This document shows, in pieces, positions 17,081 to 26,596 of a stretch of DNA of 64,000 nt (position 1 is its first letter; every line of letters begins with the position of its first letter). The stretch covers positions 22,890-86,889 of the forward strand of contig NZ_FOAB01000013.1 in NCBI RefSeq assembly GCF_900109375.1, in the 5' to 3' direction. The notes below the pieces were generated by a model that had not been told where the DNA came from, ran no database searches, and saw only the letters and a program-made list of their open reading frames with translations. The translations under genes and the position numbers were made by a program. This DNA is from Aquimarina amphilecti. Lineage in GTDB: Bacteria > Bacteroidota > Bacteroidia > Flavobacteriales > Flavobacteriaceae.

Positions 17081-19411
17081 TTGGAAGAATATTTAGCAGG
17101 ATTGAATGATGCGCAACGTGCTCCAGTACTACAGAAGGATGGCCCAATGATTGTTATTGCTGGTGCTGGATCTGGAAAAACTAGGGTTCTTACTTTTAGG
17201 ATCGCTTATTTGATGGATCAAGGAGTAGATTCATTTAACATCTTATCCCTAACTTTTACAAATAAGGCAGCGCGTGAAATGAAGAAACGTATTGCTGATA
17301 TTGTTGGAGCAAGTGAAGCAAAGAATCTATGGATGGGAACATTTCATTCTATTTTTGCTAAAATTTTAAGAATAGAAGCTGATAAGTTAGGATACCCTTC
17401 TAATTTTACAATTTATGATACACAGGATTCTCAGCGATTAATTTCTTCTGTAATTAAAGAGATGGGATTAGATAAAGATATCTATAAGTATAAACAGGTA
17501 CAGTCTCGTATTTCTTCATATAAAAATAGTTTAATAACAGTAAAAGCATATTTTCAGAACCCTGAATTAGTAGAAGCTGATGCCATGGCAAAAAGGCCTC
17601 GAATGGGAGAAATTTATCAACATTATGTAGATCGTTGTTTTAAAGCTGGGGCTATGGATTTTGATGATTTGTTACTGAAAACGAATGAATTATTAAATCG
17701 TTTTCCTGATGTATTAGCAAAATATCAGAATCGTTTTAGATATATATTGGTTGATGAGTACCAAGATACAAATCATTCACAATATTTAATTGTAAAGGCT
17801 TTATCTGATAAGTTTCAGAATATCTGTGTGGTTGGAGATGATGCGCAGAGTATTTATGCTTTTAGAGGTGCTAATATTAATAACATCCTTAATTTTCAAA
17901 AGGATTATGATAATGTGCAACAGTATCGATTAGAGCAAAATTATCGATCCACTAAAAATATAGTGGAGGCTGCTAACTCTATAATTGATAAAAATAAAAC
18001 AAAACTTGATAAAGTTGTTTGGACGGCTAATGATCCTGGACCTAAAATTTTAGTAAACCGATTGTTAACCGATGGAGACGAAGGTCGATATGTAGCAAGT
18101 TCTATTTTTGAAAATCAAATGCAACATCAGTTGACGAATGGTCAATTTGCTATTTTGTATAGAACAAATGCGCAGTCTCGAGCAATGGAAGACGCACTTC
18201 GGAAAAGAGATATTAAATACAGAATTTACGGTGGATTATCTTTTTATCAAAGAAAAGAGATCAAAGATGTTTTGGCTTATCTCAGATTGATTATTAATCC
18301 AAAAGATGAAGAAGCCTTAAAACGAGTTATCAATTATCCAGCAAGAGGAATAGGAGCTACGACTGTGGATAAATTGGTAGTAGCTGCCAATCATTATGAT
18401 CGATCTATTTTTGAAATTATCGAAAACTTAGATCGTATTAATCTTAAGATTAACAGTGGCACAAAGACCAGACTTGAAAACTTTATGAATATGATCAAGA
18501 GTTTTCAGGTAACTAATCAAACTTCTGATGCCTTTGTGTTATCCGAAATGGTAGCTAAAAATACTGGATTACTACAAGAACTTAAAAAAGATGGTACACC
18601 TGAAGGAATAGCACGAATAGAAAATATAGAAGAGCTATTAAACGGTATTCGCGATTTTGTAGAAGAACAAAAAGAATTAGCGGACGAGACAGGAACTTTA
18701 GCCGAGTTTTTGGAAGATGTGGCGTTAGCAACAGATTTAGACCAAGATACTGGAGATGATGATAGAGTAGCTTTAATGACTATCCATTTAGCAAAAGGAT
18801 TAGAGTTTCCTTATGTGTACATTGTAGGTATGGAAGAGGATTTGTTTCCTTCTGGGATGAGTATGAATACCCGATCAGAGTTAGAAGAGGAACGAAGACT
18901 ATTTTATGTAGCACTTACAAGAGCAGAGAAGCAGGCCTATTTGACTTATACACAATCTCGCTATCGATGGGGGAAACTAGTAGATGCAGAACCTAGCCGT
19001 TTTATAGAAGAAATTGATGATCAATACTTAGAATATATCACTCCAGTCGATACTTATCGTTATAAACCTCTAGTCGATACTGATATTTTTGGAGATGTAG
19101 ATAAAAGTAAATTAAGGCTTAAAAAACCAATTTCTGGATCACCTCCTGTTTCTCATAAACCTTCGGAAGAACAATTACGTAAACTTCGAAAATTAAGACC
19201 TGTGTCTAATGGAACAACAAGTACTCCTAAAACAAATCTTTTTGATGGGGATTTAGTACCAGGAACTATTGTAGAGCATATGCGTTTTGGAAAAGGAAAA
19301 GTTCTTCAATTAGAAGGAGTAGGGCAAGACAAAAAAGCAGAAATTAACTTTGAGAATGGAGGTATCAAAAAGCTTTTACTAAGATTTGCAAAGTTAAAGG
19401 TGATAAGTTAA
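17081..19411 (+). CDS. uvrD: UvrD/PcrA-type superfamily 1 DNA helicase
   Basis: A 776-residue ATP-dependent 3'-5' DNA helicase of repair and replication restart. Motifs in order: LNDAQRAPV (Q motif), GAGSGKTRVL (Walker A), LTFTNKAAREM (Ia), MGTFHSIFAKIL, VDEYQDTN (Walker B), VVGDDAQSIYAFRGA (III), LEQNYRST (IV), VALMTIHLAKGLEFPYV (V), RRLFYVALTRAEK (VI). The C-terminal 70 residues (VPGTIVEHMRFGKGKVLQLEG) are the Tudor-like domain that contacts RNA polymerase in PcrA. The family N-terminus matches only if translation starts at the TTG at 17081, since the next in-frame ATG lies inside Walker A. The gene is monocistronic with 270 bp upstream. Confidence 0.93.
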   Translation: MEEYLAGLNDAQRAPVLQKDGPMIVIAGAGSGKTRVLTFRIAYLMDQGVDSFNILSLTFTNKAAREMKKRIADIVGASEAKNLWMGTFHSIFAKILRIEADKLGYPSNFTIYDTQDSQRLISSVIKEMGLDKDIYKYKQVQSRISSYKNSLITVKAYFQNPELVEADAMAKRPRMGEIYQHYVDRCFKAGAMDFDDLLLKTNELLNRFPDVLAKYQNRFRYILVDEYQDTNHSQYLIVKALSDKFQNICVVGDDAQSIYAFRGANINNILNFQKDYDNVQQYRLEQNYRSTKNIVEAANSIIDKNKTKLDKVVWTANDPGPKILVNRLLTDGDEGRYVASSIFENQMQHQLTNGQFAILYRTNAQSRAMEDALRKRDIKYRIYGGLSFYQRKEIKDVLAYLRLIINPKDEEALKRVINYPARGIGATTVDKLVVAANHYDRSIFEIIENLDRINLKINSGTKTRLENFMNMIKSFQVTNQTSDAFVLSEMVAKNTGLLQELKKDGTPEGIARIENIEELLNGIRDFVEEQKELADETGTLAEFLEDVALATDLDQDTGDDDRVALMTIHLAKGLEFPYVYIVGMEEDLFPSGMSMNTRSELEEERRLFYVALTRAEKQAYLTYTQSRYRWGKLVDAEPSRFIEEIDDQYLEYITPVDTYRYKPLVDTDIFGDVDKSKLRLKKPISGSPPVSHKPSEEQLRKLRKLRPVSNGTTSTPKTNLFDGDLVPGTIVEHMRFGKGKVLQLEGVGQDKKAEINFENGGIKKLLLRFAKLKVIS

Positions 19412-19865
19412 TACTTTCAGTTTTTCTTTTATGATTATGAGCTATTTCATATGGCTTTTTATTGATTTTTAGTAGTTTGTGTGTAACCTTCTGTAATGTT
19501 TAAGCATGTATTATTTAGTACCTCTCATCGATACTACTTTTTTTAGAACTTGTTAATTGATAACTGCATAAATAGAGGAATCTTTGAAAAACCAATTTCT
19601 TTTCTAAGGAATTTTTGGAATTAGATCTTTGAGTTAACAAAGCAGGATACTTGTCAATTTATGTGCTAATTTTTTAATCATTCTTCATTTTTTTAACTCT
19701 ATTGTAGTTAAATATTAACACTCAAACGTTTGCGTAACAAAAAAGATTGTCTGTTTGTGATAGCGAAGAGTTTTTTTAAACATCTTTACTATAACGTTTG
19801 AATATTTTACACAAAAAGGGATTTTTCCCTCAATCATTTTAACACAAACACAAACACTTTTAATT
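19412..19865. other. Long leader region upstream of the amylase gene
   Basis: A 454-base AT-rich region with no coding-like frame. Its right half carries the palindromic operator described separately at 19723-19732 and a second partial copy ending at 19800. I see no tRNA, riboswitch or clear terminator for the helicase gene. Confidence 0.5.
19723..19800 (+). promoter_or_regulatory. LacI-type operator candidate before the alpha-amylase
   Basis: A perfect 10-bp palindrome CAAACGTTTG (19723-19732) has the central CG typical of LacI-family operators. A second, partial site ending in AACGTTTG (19793-19800) lies 66 bp upstream of the amylase ATG. LacI-type regulators control alpha-glucan genes in several Bacteroidota, so sugar-dependent control of the amylase is a reasonable inference. 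No regulator gene is in this window. Confidence 0.4.
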
Positions 19866-22800
19866 ATGAAACAGACAATTTTATGGGGGTTGTTATTCTA
19901 TCTATTACTGCCCAAATTAGGAACAGCACAATCGGATAAAGACCTTCCATTTGCTTGGGAGAATGCTAATGTATATTTTGTTTTAACAGATCGTTTTGAA
20001 AATGGAGATCCGTCTAATGATTTTTCTTATGGAAGGCAAAGAAACGGACCAGCACTAAGAAGTTTTGAAGGAGGTGATCTTCAAGGGTTGATTAATAAAT
20101 TAAATGAAGGGTATTTTGATGATTTAGGAGTTAGCGCTATATGGATTACACCACCTTATGAAAATATTCATGGCTCTATAGGTGATGCCGGATATGCTTT
20201 TCATGGATACTGGGCAAAAGATTGGACTACAATAGACCAAAATTTAGGATCTGAAGATCTTTTTAGACAATTTGTTGATGTTTCTCATGAGCACGGTATA
20301 AGAGTTATTATGGATGTGGTTTTAAATCATGTTGGTCCAGATAATTCTGCAGATCAATCATGGCCTAATGAATGGGTTCGTAGGGACCCGACTTGTAATT
20401 TTCAAGGTCCAGGAGGTAATATTCCATGCGAGTTAGTTGATAATTTACCAGATATACTTACAGAATCAAATAACAATGTTGGTTTGCCGGGTTGGTTATT
20501 GGATAAATGGAGTAATGAAGGAAGAAGAGGAGAAGAAGAAGCGGAGTTGAATGATTTTTTTAATAGAACTGGAAAATCGCGCTCTCCAAGACAATATATA
20601 ATTAAGTGGTTAACTGATTACGTAAGAAAATTTGGAGTAGATGGTTTTAGAGTAGATACTGTAAAACACGTAGAAGAATTTGTTTGGAAAGAATTAGAAG
20701 AAGAAGGCCGTATCGCTCTAAGAGAATGGAAGAATAATAATCCAGATAAAAAGATCGATGATAAAGATTTCTGGATGACGGGTGAGATTTTTAACTATAT
20801 GGCTCCGAGCATGGGAAGAAGATTTACTGGGGATGGTTTTAATGTGGACTACTATGACAATGGATTTGATAATCTAATTAATTTCGAATTTCGATTTAAT
20901 GCTAATGATGGTTTAGAAAATATTTTTAATAAATATGATAATTTACTTTTTAATCAATTAGGTAATGGAAAAAGTTCTTTAAATTTTTTAGCTAATCATG
21001 ATACGGAAGAAGTTTTTGATCGCGAAAGAACAAGAACTTTTGAAGCAGGGACAAAATTATTGCTCACACCTGGTCCCGCTCAAATTTATTATGGAGATGA
21101 GACAGCAAGAACTTTAACTCCTGGTGGGGGAGCATTTGGAGATGCTACTTTACGTTCGAATATGAATTTCAATGAATTATCTAACCCTAATTCTAAGGCG
21201 TTTTTGACATTAAAACATTTTGAAAAACTAGGAAGGTTTAGAAGAGAACACCTTTCTGTAGGAGGAGGAAGACATAGTAAATTACAGGATAGCCCGTATA
21301 CTTTTAAAAGAGAATATAATGGAGCAGAAGGTTCAGATAAAACGTTAGTGTATTCAGGAAATGATGGAGATTTTAATGGTTCTTTAGATGTTTTTGGCAT
21401 GTGGTCGAATGGAACACAATTAAAGGATTATTTTTCAGGAAATATAGCTACAGTTTCTGGAGGGACGGTAAATTTTGGTACTGATTTTGGCTTGGTATTG
21501 ATAGGAACTCCTGTTTCGACAACACAACCAGATAACGTTACATTATCTGTAAATCCAGTTTCAGGAGTTTTTACTGAGGCTGTGTCTGTTACAATGAGTG
21601 CGACATCCGCTTCAGGAGCAAATACATCTATTTTCTATACTACTGATAATTCTAATCCTACCGCGGGAAGTACTTTGTATTCTTCATCTTTTGGTATAAG
21701 TAATACGACTACTATAAAAGCGATAGCTATCGATACTGAAGGAAATGAATCAGAAGTTATTACACGTAACTATGTAATAGGTGATGGAGAACCGTTTGAT
21801 GTCTATTTCAAAAAACCATCAAGTTGGTCATCCGCTAATGTTTATCTATTTAATCAAAACACTGGGGATGCACTGCCTGGATTTCCAGCTTGGCCAGGAG
21901 AAGAAATGGATAGTGTATTAGGAACTCCTTGGTTTACTTATAACATTGATCAGGATGTACAGGTTGGTATTGTTTTCAATGATAATGGAGGAGATCAAAC
22001 AGATGATTTAACAAGAGTTACAGAAGGTTGGTATGATAACCAATGGTATGATAGTTGTCCGAGTGAATGTCCTACTGTTTCACAACCTCCTGTATTAACA
22101 GTTTCCCCTGGTTCTGGTACATTTAATGGAAGTGTAGATATAAGTATGAGTGCTACCAATTCTGGAGTAATATATTATACATTGGATGGATCAATTCCAG
22201 ATGCTACAAGTACACAGTATTCAGGATCTTTTACAGTAGCTGCTGTAGGAGTTACAGTGTTAAATGCAATTGCGATAAATAATACAGGAAACTCTGCGGT
22301 AATTAGCAATGATTATACTATCCAAGATACGACAGGATATACGGTTAATTTCAGAAAACCTGATAGTTGGAGTGCTGCATATATTTATCTATATGATAAA
22401 AATGCAAATACTACAATTCCAGGTTTTCCTGCTTGGCCAGGAATACAAATGACTCAACTAAATGATTCTCCTTGGTATTCTTATACAATTGAAGAATCTG
22501 TTGAGGTTGGTATTGTTTTTAATGATAACGGAGGATCTCAGACTGATGATTTGTTTAGAACTACAGATGGTTGGTATAATAACAGTTGGACAGATACTTG
22601 CCCTTCGGAATGTCCAGGAGTAATTGTTGATACTTCATTTGATGTTTATTTTAAAAAACCTTCTTCTTGGAATACCGCTTTTATTTATGTGTATGATAAA
22701 AATGCAAACACTTCGATACCTGGAGCTCCTACTTGGCCTGGTATAGAGATGAATGAAATTGTTGGATCTCCTTGGTATTCTTATGTAATTGATGAATCTG

Positions 22801-23219
22801 TTGAGGTAGGAATCGTTTTTAATGATAATGGAGAGTCACAAAGTGATGACGTATTTAGAACTAGTGATGGTTGGTATGATAACCAATGGTTTGATAGCTG
22901 TCCAAATGAGTGTCCATCCGTAGATGATATTAAAAGATCTGTTTCTGAGAAAGTTCCAGTAAAGGATACATTACAGCTAGTAAAAGCCTGGCCGAATCCT
23001 TTTACTGAATCCTTGACATTATCTTTTACTGGAAATATGAAAGATAATCATGTTAGTATAGAAATATTTGATCTTGGAGGAAAAAATACGAATACTGCAC
23101 TTGTAAAGGATAACAAAACAAATACAGTAACCATGAATACAGCAAACCTTCCTAAAGGAATTTATCTTTTAAAGATAGTTTCTGATAAGGATGTAAAGGT
23201 GATGAAAATGGTTAAATAG
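19866..23219 (+). CDS. T9SS-exported multimodular alpha-amylase (GH13) with three starch-binding modules
   Basis: A 1117-residue extracellular enzyme that hydrolyses alpha-1,4-glucans. Signal peptide residues 1-21. The GH13 barrel (about 22-555) has VYFVLTDRF, DVVLNHVG, GFRVDTVKHV (nucleophile Asp264), GEIF (acid/base Glu307) and ANHDTEE (Asp379). It is followed by a chitobiase-C-like Ig domain (about 556-640), a CBM26-like starch-binding module (about 643-740), a second Ig-like domain (about 741-818), CBM modules two (about 823-920) and three (about 925-1020), and a Por sorting domain (about 1038-1117, AWPNPFTESLTLSF). The CBM modules repeat the theme VYFKKPSSW ... VGIVFNDNG. It is an isolated gene with no susCD nearby. 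Confidence 0.92.
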   Translation: MKQTILWGLLFYLLLPKLGTAQSDKDLPFAWENANVYFVLTDRFENGDPSNDFSYGRQRNGPALRSFEGGDLQGLINKLNEGYFDDLGVSAIWITPPYENIHGSIGDAGYAFHGYWAKDWTTIDQNLGSEDLFRQFVDVSHEHGIRVIMDVVLNHVGPDNSADQSWPNEWVRRDPTCNFQGPGGNIPCELVDNLPDILTESNNNVGLPGWLLDKWSNEGRRGEEEAELNDFFNRTGKSRSPRQYIIKWLTDYVRKFGVDGFRVDTVKHVEEFVWKELEEEGRIALREWKNNNPDKKIDDKDFWMTGEIFNYMAPSMGRRFTGDGFNVDYYDNGFDNLINFEFRFNANDGLENIFNKYDNLLFNQLGNGKSSLNFLANHDTEEVFDRERTRTFEAGTKLLLTPGPAQIYYGDETARTLTPGGGAFGDATLRSNMNFNELSNPNSKAFLTLKHFEKLGRFRREHLSVGGGRHSKLQDSPYTFKREYNGAEGSDKTLVYSGNDGDFNGSLDVFGMWSNGTQLKDYFSGNIATVSGGTVNFGTDFGLVLIGTPVSTTQPDNVTLSVNPVSGVFTEAVSVTMSATSASGANTSIFYTTDNSNPTAGSTLYSSSFGISNTTTIKAIAIDTEGNESEVITRNYVIGDGEPFDVYFKKPSSWSSANVYLFNQNTGDALPGFPAWPGEEMDSVLGTPWFTYNIDQDVQVGIVFNDNGGDQTDDLTRVTEGWYDNQWYDSCPSECPTVSQPPVLTVSPGSGTFNGSVDISMSATNSGVIYYTLDGSIPDATSTQYSGSFTVAAVGVTVLNAIAINNTGNSAVISNDYTIQDTTGYTVNFRKPDSWSAAYIYLYDKNANTTIPGFPAWPGIQMTQLNDSPWYSYTIEESVEVGIVFNDNGGSQTDDLFRTTDGWYNNSWTDTCPSECPGVIVDTSFDVYFKKPSSWNTAFIYVYDKNANTSIPGAPTWPGIEMNEIVGSPWYSYVIDESVEVGIVFNDNGESQSDDVFRTSDGWYDNQWFDSCPNECPSVDDIKRSVSEKVPVKDTLQLVKAWPNPFTESLTLSFTGNMKDNHVSIEIFDLGGKNTNTALVKDNKTNTVTMNTANLPKGIYLLKIVSDKDVKVMKMVK

Positions 23220-23245
23220 ATTGATCAGTTTACTGAAGTAAATAG

Positions 23246-23279
23246 AAACCTGTTAAGGACATTCCTTAACAGGTTTTTT
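23246..23279 (+). terminator. Strong intrinsic terminator of the amylase gene
   Basis: Perfect 14-bp arms AAACCTGTTAAGGA (23246-23259) and TCCTTAACAGGTTT (23263-23276) with a 3-base loop end in a T-run. It lies 26 bp past the stop codon. Confidence 0.92.
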
Positions 23280-23413
23280 GTGTTAAATATCAAGAATGTT
23301 TTAAAAGAAATACTTTTTTTTAAGTTAATGTAGTAATGGCGAAATATTTTTTTTAACGATGTAATTATTTGTTTTACAGGTGTTTGTTTTTGTTGTGTTT
23401 TAGTTTTTAAAAG

Positions 23414-23430
23414 TTTGGCACGCGTTTTGA
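23414..23430 (+). promoter_or_regulatory. Sigma-54-like promoter candidate
   Basis: TTTGGCACG (23414-23422), four bases, then TTGA (23427-23430) matches the sigma-54 consensus TTGGCACG-N4-TTGC except for the last base of the -12 element (A for C). It would start transcription near 23441, about 60 bp before the 31-codon frame. RpoN is generally encoded in this phylum, but its use here is an inference. A housekeeping promoter was not recognised. Confidence 0.4.
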
Positions 23431-23503
23431 AAATTACTAAGCAACTGATAGGGCAATAAAAATATCAGTTTAATAATGTTTATTAATTTAAAAAAAGGAA
23501 ATC

Positions 23504-23599
23504 ATGACAAATTTTATTTCATTAAAAATCAATTGGAGTATTTTGAGAAAGTTTTTACAAGAATTACCAGCGGCTAGTAGTCATGCAATTCATAGATAG
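23504..23599 (+). CDS. 31-residue peptide encoded by a stand-alone mini-gene
   Basis: The frame opens at an ATG preceded by AAAAAAGGAAATC, a good purine-rich ribosome site for this genome, and ends at TAG. The peptide starts MTNFISLKINWSILRKFLQE and ends LPAASSHAIHR. It is basic and amphipathic, with two Trp/Leu-rich turns and no signal peptide or Gly-Gly leader. A sigma-54-like promoter lies upstream and a strong terminator follows at 23651-23681, so the segment is its own transcription unit in front of vgrG. It could equally be a small RNA with a fortuitous frame. I know no family for it. Confidence 0.4.
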   Translation: MTNFISLKINWSILRKFLQELPAASSHAIHR

Positions 23600-23650
23600 A
23601 CTTTTACCAATTTAAACCCCAAAACAAAATGTATACTACATACTTTTAAC

Positions 23651-23685
23651 AACTGGATATGAATTTATTTTATATCCAGTTTTTC
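23651..23685 (+). terminator. Intrinsic terminator of the mini-gene
   Basis: Arms AACTGGATAT (23651-23660) and ATATCCAGTT (23672-23681), extendable by three inner pairs, are followed by TTTCTTTTC. It separates the 31-codon unit from vgrG. Confidence 0.85.
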
Positions 23686-23792
23686 TTTTCTATTGGATTG
23701 GAATCAAATAATTTCTCATTTATTTTTTTAGTCTAATTAATCTTTTTACGGATAATCCTTAATTTTTTTAGTAGCGAACCGTTGATAATCAT

Positions 23793-23807
23793 AGTGGTTT
23801 TCAGGGG
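23793..23807 (+). repeat. 15-bp element, copy 1 (upstream of vgrG)
   Basis: AGTGGTTTTCAGGGG occurs here and, identically, at 35007-35021 upstream of the leucine-rich-repeat gene. In both places TGT follows at once or after one more G. This copy can pair AGTGG with CCACT 13 bases downstream. It is about 180 bp before vgrG and its role is unknown. Confidence 0.45.
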
Positions 23808-23985
23808 TGTATTTCCACTGAATCTCTGGTTGATCTAAGCTGTGTTATTTTCTAAATTTGGAATAACCAAAAAGAACTGTCGTTTATTTTTAAAACCTAA
23901 TTTATTGTCATTGAATATATTTAGTTGAAAAGAATAACAATTTGTTTCTTTAATTGGTTACACAAATTAATCTTAAAACTCAGCA

Positions 23986-25776
23986 ATGGCACTTCAATCT
24001 AATATCCAAATTTTTATTGGGGGAGTTTCTATAAAAGCATTTAAGAAACTTACACTTAAGCAAGAAATTGATGATCATCATTCACTAGAAATTTTATGTC
24101 GTAAAGATGTCTTAGAAAAAGTTTCTGATCTTTATGAAGATGAAAGCAATGATTTTTTAGGGCAAACTATTATTCTTTCAATTTCATCGTTAGACTCAGT
24201 TAACGTTTACAAGGAGTTAAAGTTTAATGGAGTTGTTACAGAAGTAAAAGTGACGAACGGATTTCATCAATCTATGGGAGATTCTATTTTGATAAAGGCT
24301 AAAAGCAATTCAATACTTACAGATGATGGACCTCATTATGCGTCATTTAGTGACGAAAACCTAACATCCATTCTTACGGATGTTTTTCAGAAATATGATC
24401 GTTCAAAATTAAATACTACAATAACTACAAGATTTAATAATCCATTGCATTATTGTGTGCAGCAAGGAGAAAGTAGTTTTCAATTTGCGAGTAGGCTATC
24501 CGCTCAATACGGAGAATGGTTTTATTATGATGGTGAAAATTTAATATTTGGAGAACCTCAAAATTCAGAAGAAGTTGCACTAACTTATGGGTTTGATCTT
24601 CAAGAATTTTCTAGACGTTTACAACCTAGATCTAATAGTTATTCTTTTTTTACTAATGATTATCTAAGTAATGAGAAACATGAAGTTGGCACTTCAGAAA
24701 TTACAAGTTCTATCAATGGGCATAATGGATTTGCATCTAATAAGAGTAAAGAAATGTTCCCTCATAAAACACAGGTTTTTTTAAATACTTTTAATGATAC
24801 TCAAACAAAGCAACGACTGGGTAATTTAGTAAAGGAACAAAAAAAAGCAGAAGAAATTAAACAAGTTATTATTACTGGTAAAAGCGATAATCCTGGTGTT
24901 AGTTTAGGAAGAATAGTAAAAATAAAGGAAAAAAATAATGATCAAGGAGTTTATAGGATTATCAAAATAACGCATACTGCAACTGAAAATGGTAAGTATA
25001 TCAATCTCTTTGAAGGAATAGCCATAGATCAAGATGTGTATCCAAATACAAATATCTTTAGGACTCCCAAAAGTGAAACTCAGGTAGCTACGGTTACTGC
25101 TAATGATGATCCAGAAGGAATCGGTAGAATTAAAGTACAATTAAATTGGCAGAAACCATTAGGAGTGTATACGCCTTGGCTTAGAGTGATGACACCACAT
25201 TCTGGAGGAGATAAAGGGTTTCATTTTATTCCAGAAGTAGGAGAAGAAGTATTGATAGGTTTTGAGGGAGGAAATGCCGAAAGACCTTTTGTACTAGGCG
25301 CATTGTATAATGGATCTGCGAATCCATCAGGATGGAAAACAGATAAAAACAATGTAAAAGCTATTAGAACTCGAAGTGGGCATACAATTGAATTAAATGA
25401 TACTGATAAAGCGGAGTTTATTACTATAAAAGATAAGAATGAAAATCTAATTCATATTGATACTGCCAATAATAATATTACCATTACAGCATTGGAAACC
25501 ATGACATTGAATGCAAAGAATTTCGAAATGAATGTTAAAGAGGATGCTTCATTTAATATTGGTAGAGATACAACAATTTATACAGAAAGGAATTTTGACA
25601 CCTCTTCTTCTAATCATACAAATACAGTAGAAAGTAAAATGAAAAATACTATCGGAGGTGATTTAATTCAGAATAGTGGTAATGCAGAAATCCAGAGTAA
25701 AAGAAATATGAAGATTGCTTGTGGAGCAACAGCTTCTTTTCAAGGTGGAGGAAATGTAAAAATTAGTAAAGGATAA
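23986..25776 (+). CDS. vgrG: Type VI secretion VgrG spike protein
   Basis: A 596-residue spike-tip protein that forms a trimeric needle on the Hcp tube and carries effectors. The N-terminal two thirds are gp27-like (FIGGVSIKAFKKLTLKQEI, YCVQQGESSFQFASRLSAQY). The gp5-like OB domain follows, with the characteristic DDPEGIGRIKVQLNW, TPWLRVMTPHSGGDKGF, PEVGEEVLIGFEGGN and RPFVLGALYNG (about residues 370-450). The C-terminus is a beta-helical needle with repeated T/N-rich strands and ends with a Gly-rich tip. This is the Bacteroidota (T6SS-iii) form. The secretion machine itself is not in the window, so this is an orphan effector cluster. The next gene follows after 23 bp. Confidence 0.92.
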   Translation: MALQSNIQIFIGGVSIKAFKKLTLKQEIDDHHSLEILCRKDVLEKVSDLYEDESNDFLGQTIILSISSLDSVNVYKELKFNGVVTEVKVTNGFHQSMGDSILIKAKSNSILTDDGPHYASFSDENLTSILTDVFQKYDRSKLNTTITTRFNNPLHYCVQQGESSFQFASRLSAQYGEWFYYDGENLIFGEPQNSEEVALTYGFDLQEFSRRLQPRSNSYSFFTNDYLSNEKHEVGTSEITSSINGHNGFASNKSKEMFPHKTQVFLNTFNDTQTKQRLGNLVKEQKKAEEIKQVIITGKSDNPGVSLGRIVKIKEKNNDQGVYRIIKITHTATENGKYINLFEGIAIDQDVYPNTNIFRTPKSETQVATVTANDDPEGIGRIKVQLNWQKPLGVYTPWLRVMTPHSGGDKGFHFIPEVGEEVLIGFEGGNAERPFVLGALYNGSANPSGWKTDKNNVKAIRTRSGHTIELNDTDKAEFITIKDKNENLIHIDTANNNITITALETMTLNAKNFEMNVKEDASFNIGRDTTIYTERNFDTSSSNHTNTVESKMKNTIGGDLIQNSGNAEIQSKRNMKIACGATASFQGGGNVKISKG

Positions 25777-25799
25777 ACGTATTTTTTAACACATAAGTC

Positions 25800-26594
25800 A
25801 TGATCCCAAGTAAATATAGGTTTAGAACACAAGAGATACAATTAAATATTCCGAAACAAGGAATGCACAAATATTTGATAGAAAGTACAAATTTTATTAA
25901 TTATTCTGGAGAAATACGTTGTTCTCGGAAGAAAGAAGTTTCTCTTTCTATGGAATACAATGAAGACCAACCATACATTCGTTTTGTAAATGTTGAGATT
26001 GAAAATGATAATTTTCAATTCTCTGACGGGTCCTTTGCAATGCAAGATATTATAAAAAGAACAGCTTCCGTTTATAACAAACTTAATTTACAAGTATCTT
26101 ATAAAGGGCAAATCTTATCCATAGATAATATAGATGAATTACAGGAAAATTGGAGTAAAATAAAAATGTATTTTGAAAATAAATATAAAGGAAATCAAAT
26201 ACAACGCTTCATATTAAAGACAGAAATGATATTAAATTCAGAAGAAGAGATTATAAAAGATATTTCTCTGTATCATAATTTTGGAGGATTAATAAAATCG
26301 ATGTATCAAAAATATAGTTCTGATTCGTGTAGTATTACATCACAGTATTTATCCACAAAATACGGAAAGGTTACTACAGAAGAAGATGTTTTATTGCAAT
26401 CAGCAAAGGAAACAGAAGATGTTCAGTTACAGTTACAGTCGCATTATCCCAAAAATAAAGAGTATGTTTCGGTAAACGGAACTTATAATTTTAAAGGTAT
26501 ACTCGAATCTTGGTTGCAGCGGGCTGTAATTTCTAGTATAGAAAAATATGGCAGACAAGAATATCATAATACCGTTAGTATAATTCAACTATAA
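25800..26594 (+). CDS. Unknown protein between vgrG and the first PAAR-like effector (possible adaptor)
   Basis: A 264-residue soluble protein without signal peptide. I do not recognise a family. It is rich in Lys, Glu, Ile and Tyr and reads as alternating beta strands and helices: an N-terminal beta part (EIQLNIPKQGMHKYLIES, GEIRCSRKKEVSLSM) and a C-terminal helical part ending LESWLQRAVISSIEKYG. The gene is 23 bp after vgrG and only 2 bp before the DUF4280-metalloprotease gene, so it is certainly co-expressed. In other T6SS clusters this position holds adaptors or chaperones that load an effector onto VgrG. That role is inferred from position only. Confidence 0.6.
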   Translation: MIPSKYRFRTQEIQLNIPKQGMHKYLIESTNFINYSGEIRCSRKKEVSLSMEYNEDQPYIRFVNVEIENDNFQFSDGSFAMQDIIKRTASVYNKLNLQVSYKGQILSIDNIDELQENWSKIKMYFENKYKGNQIQRFILKTEMILNSEEEIIKDISLYHNFGGLIKSMYQKYSSDSCSITSQYLSTKYGKVTTEEDVLLQSAKETEDVQLQLQSHYPKNKEYVSVNGTYNFKGILESWLQRAVISSIEKYGRQEYHNTVSIIQL

Positions 26595-26596
26595 TA

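Noticed and set aside
19412..19470. Terminator after the UvrD gene
   Set aside because: Short imperfect arms around GAGCTATTTC and a T-rich stretch are present, but pairing is too weak to annotate.
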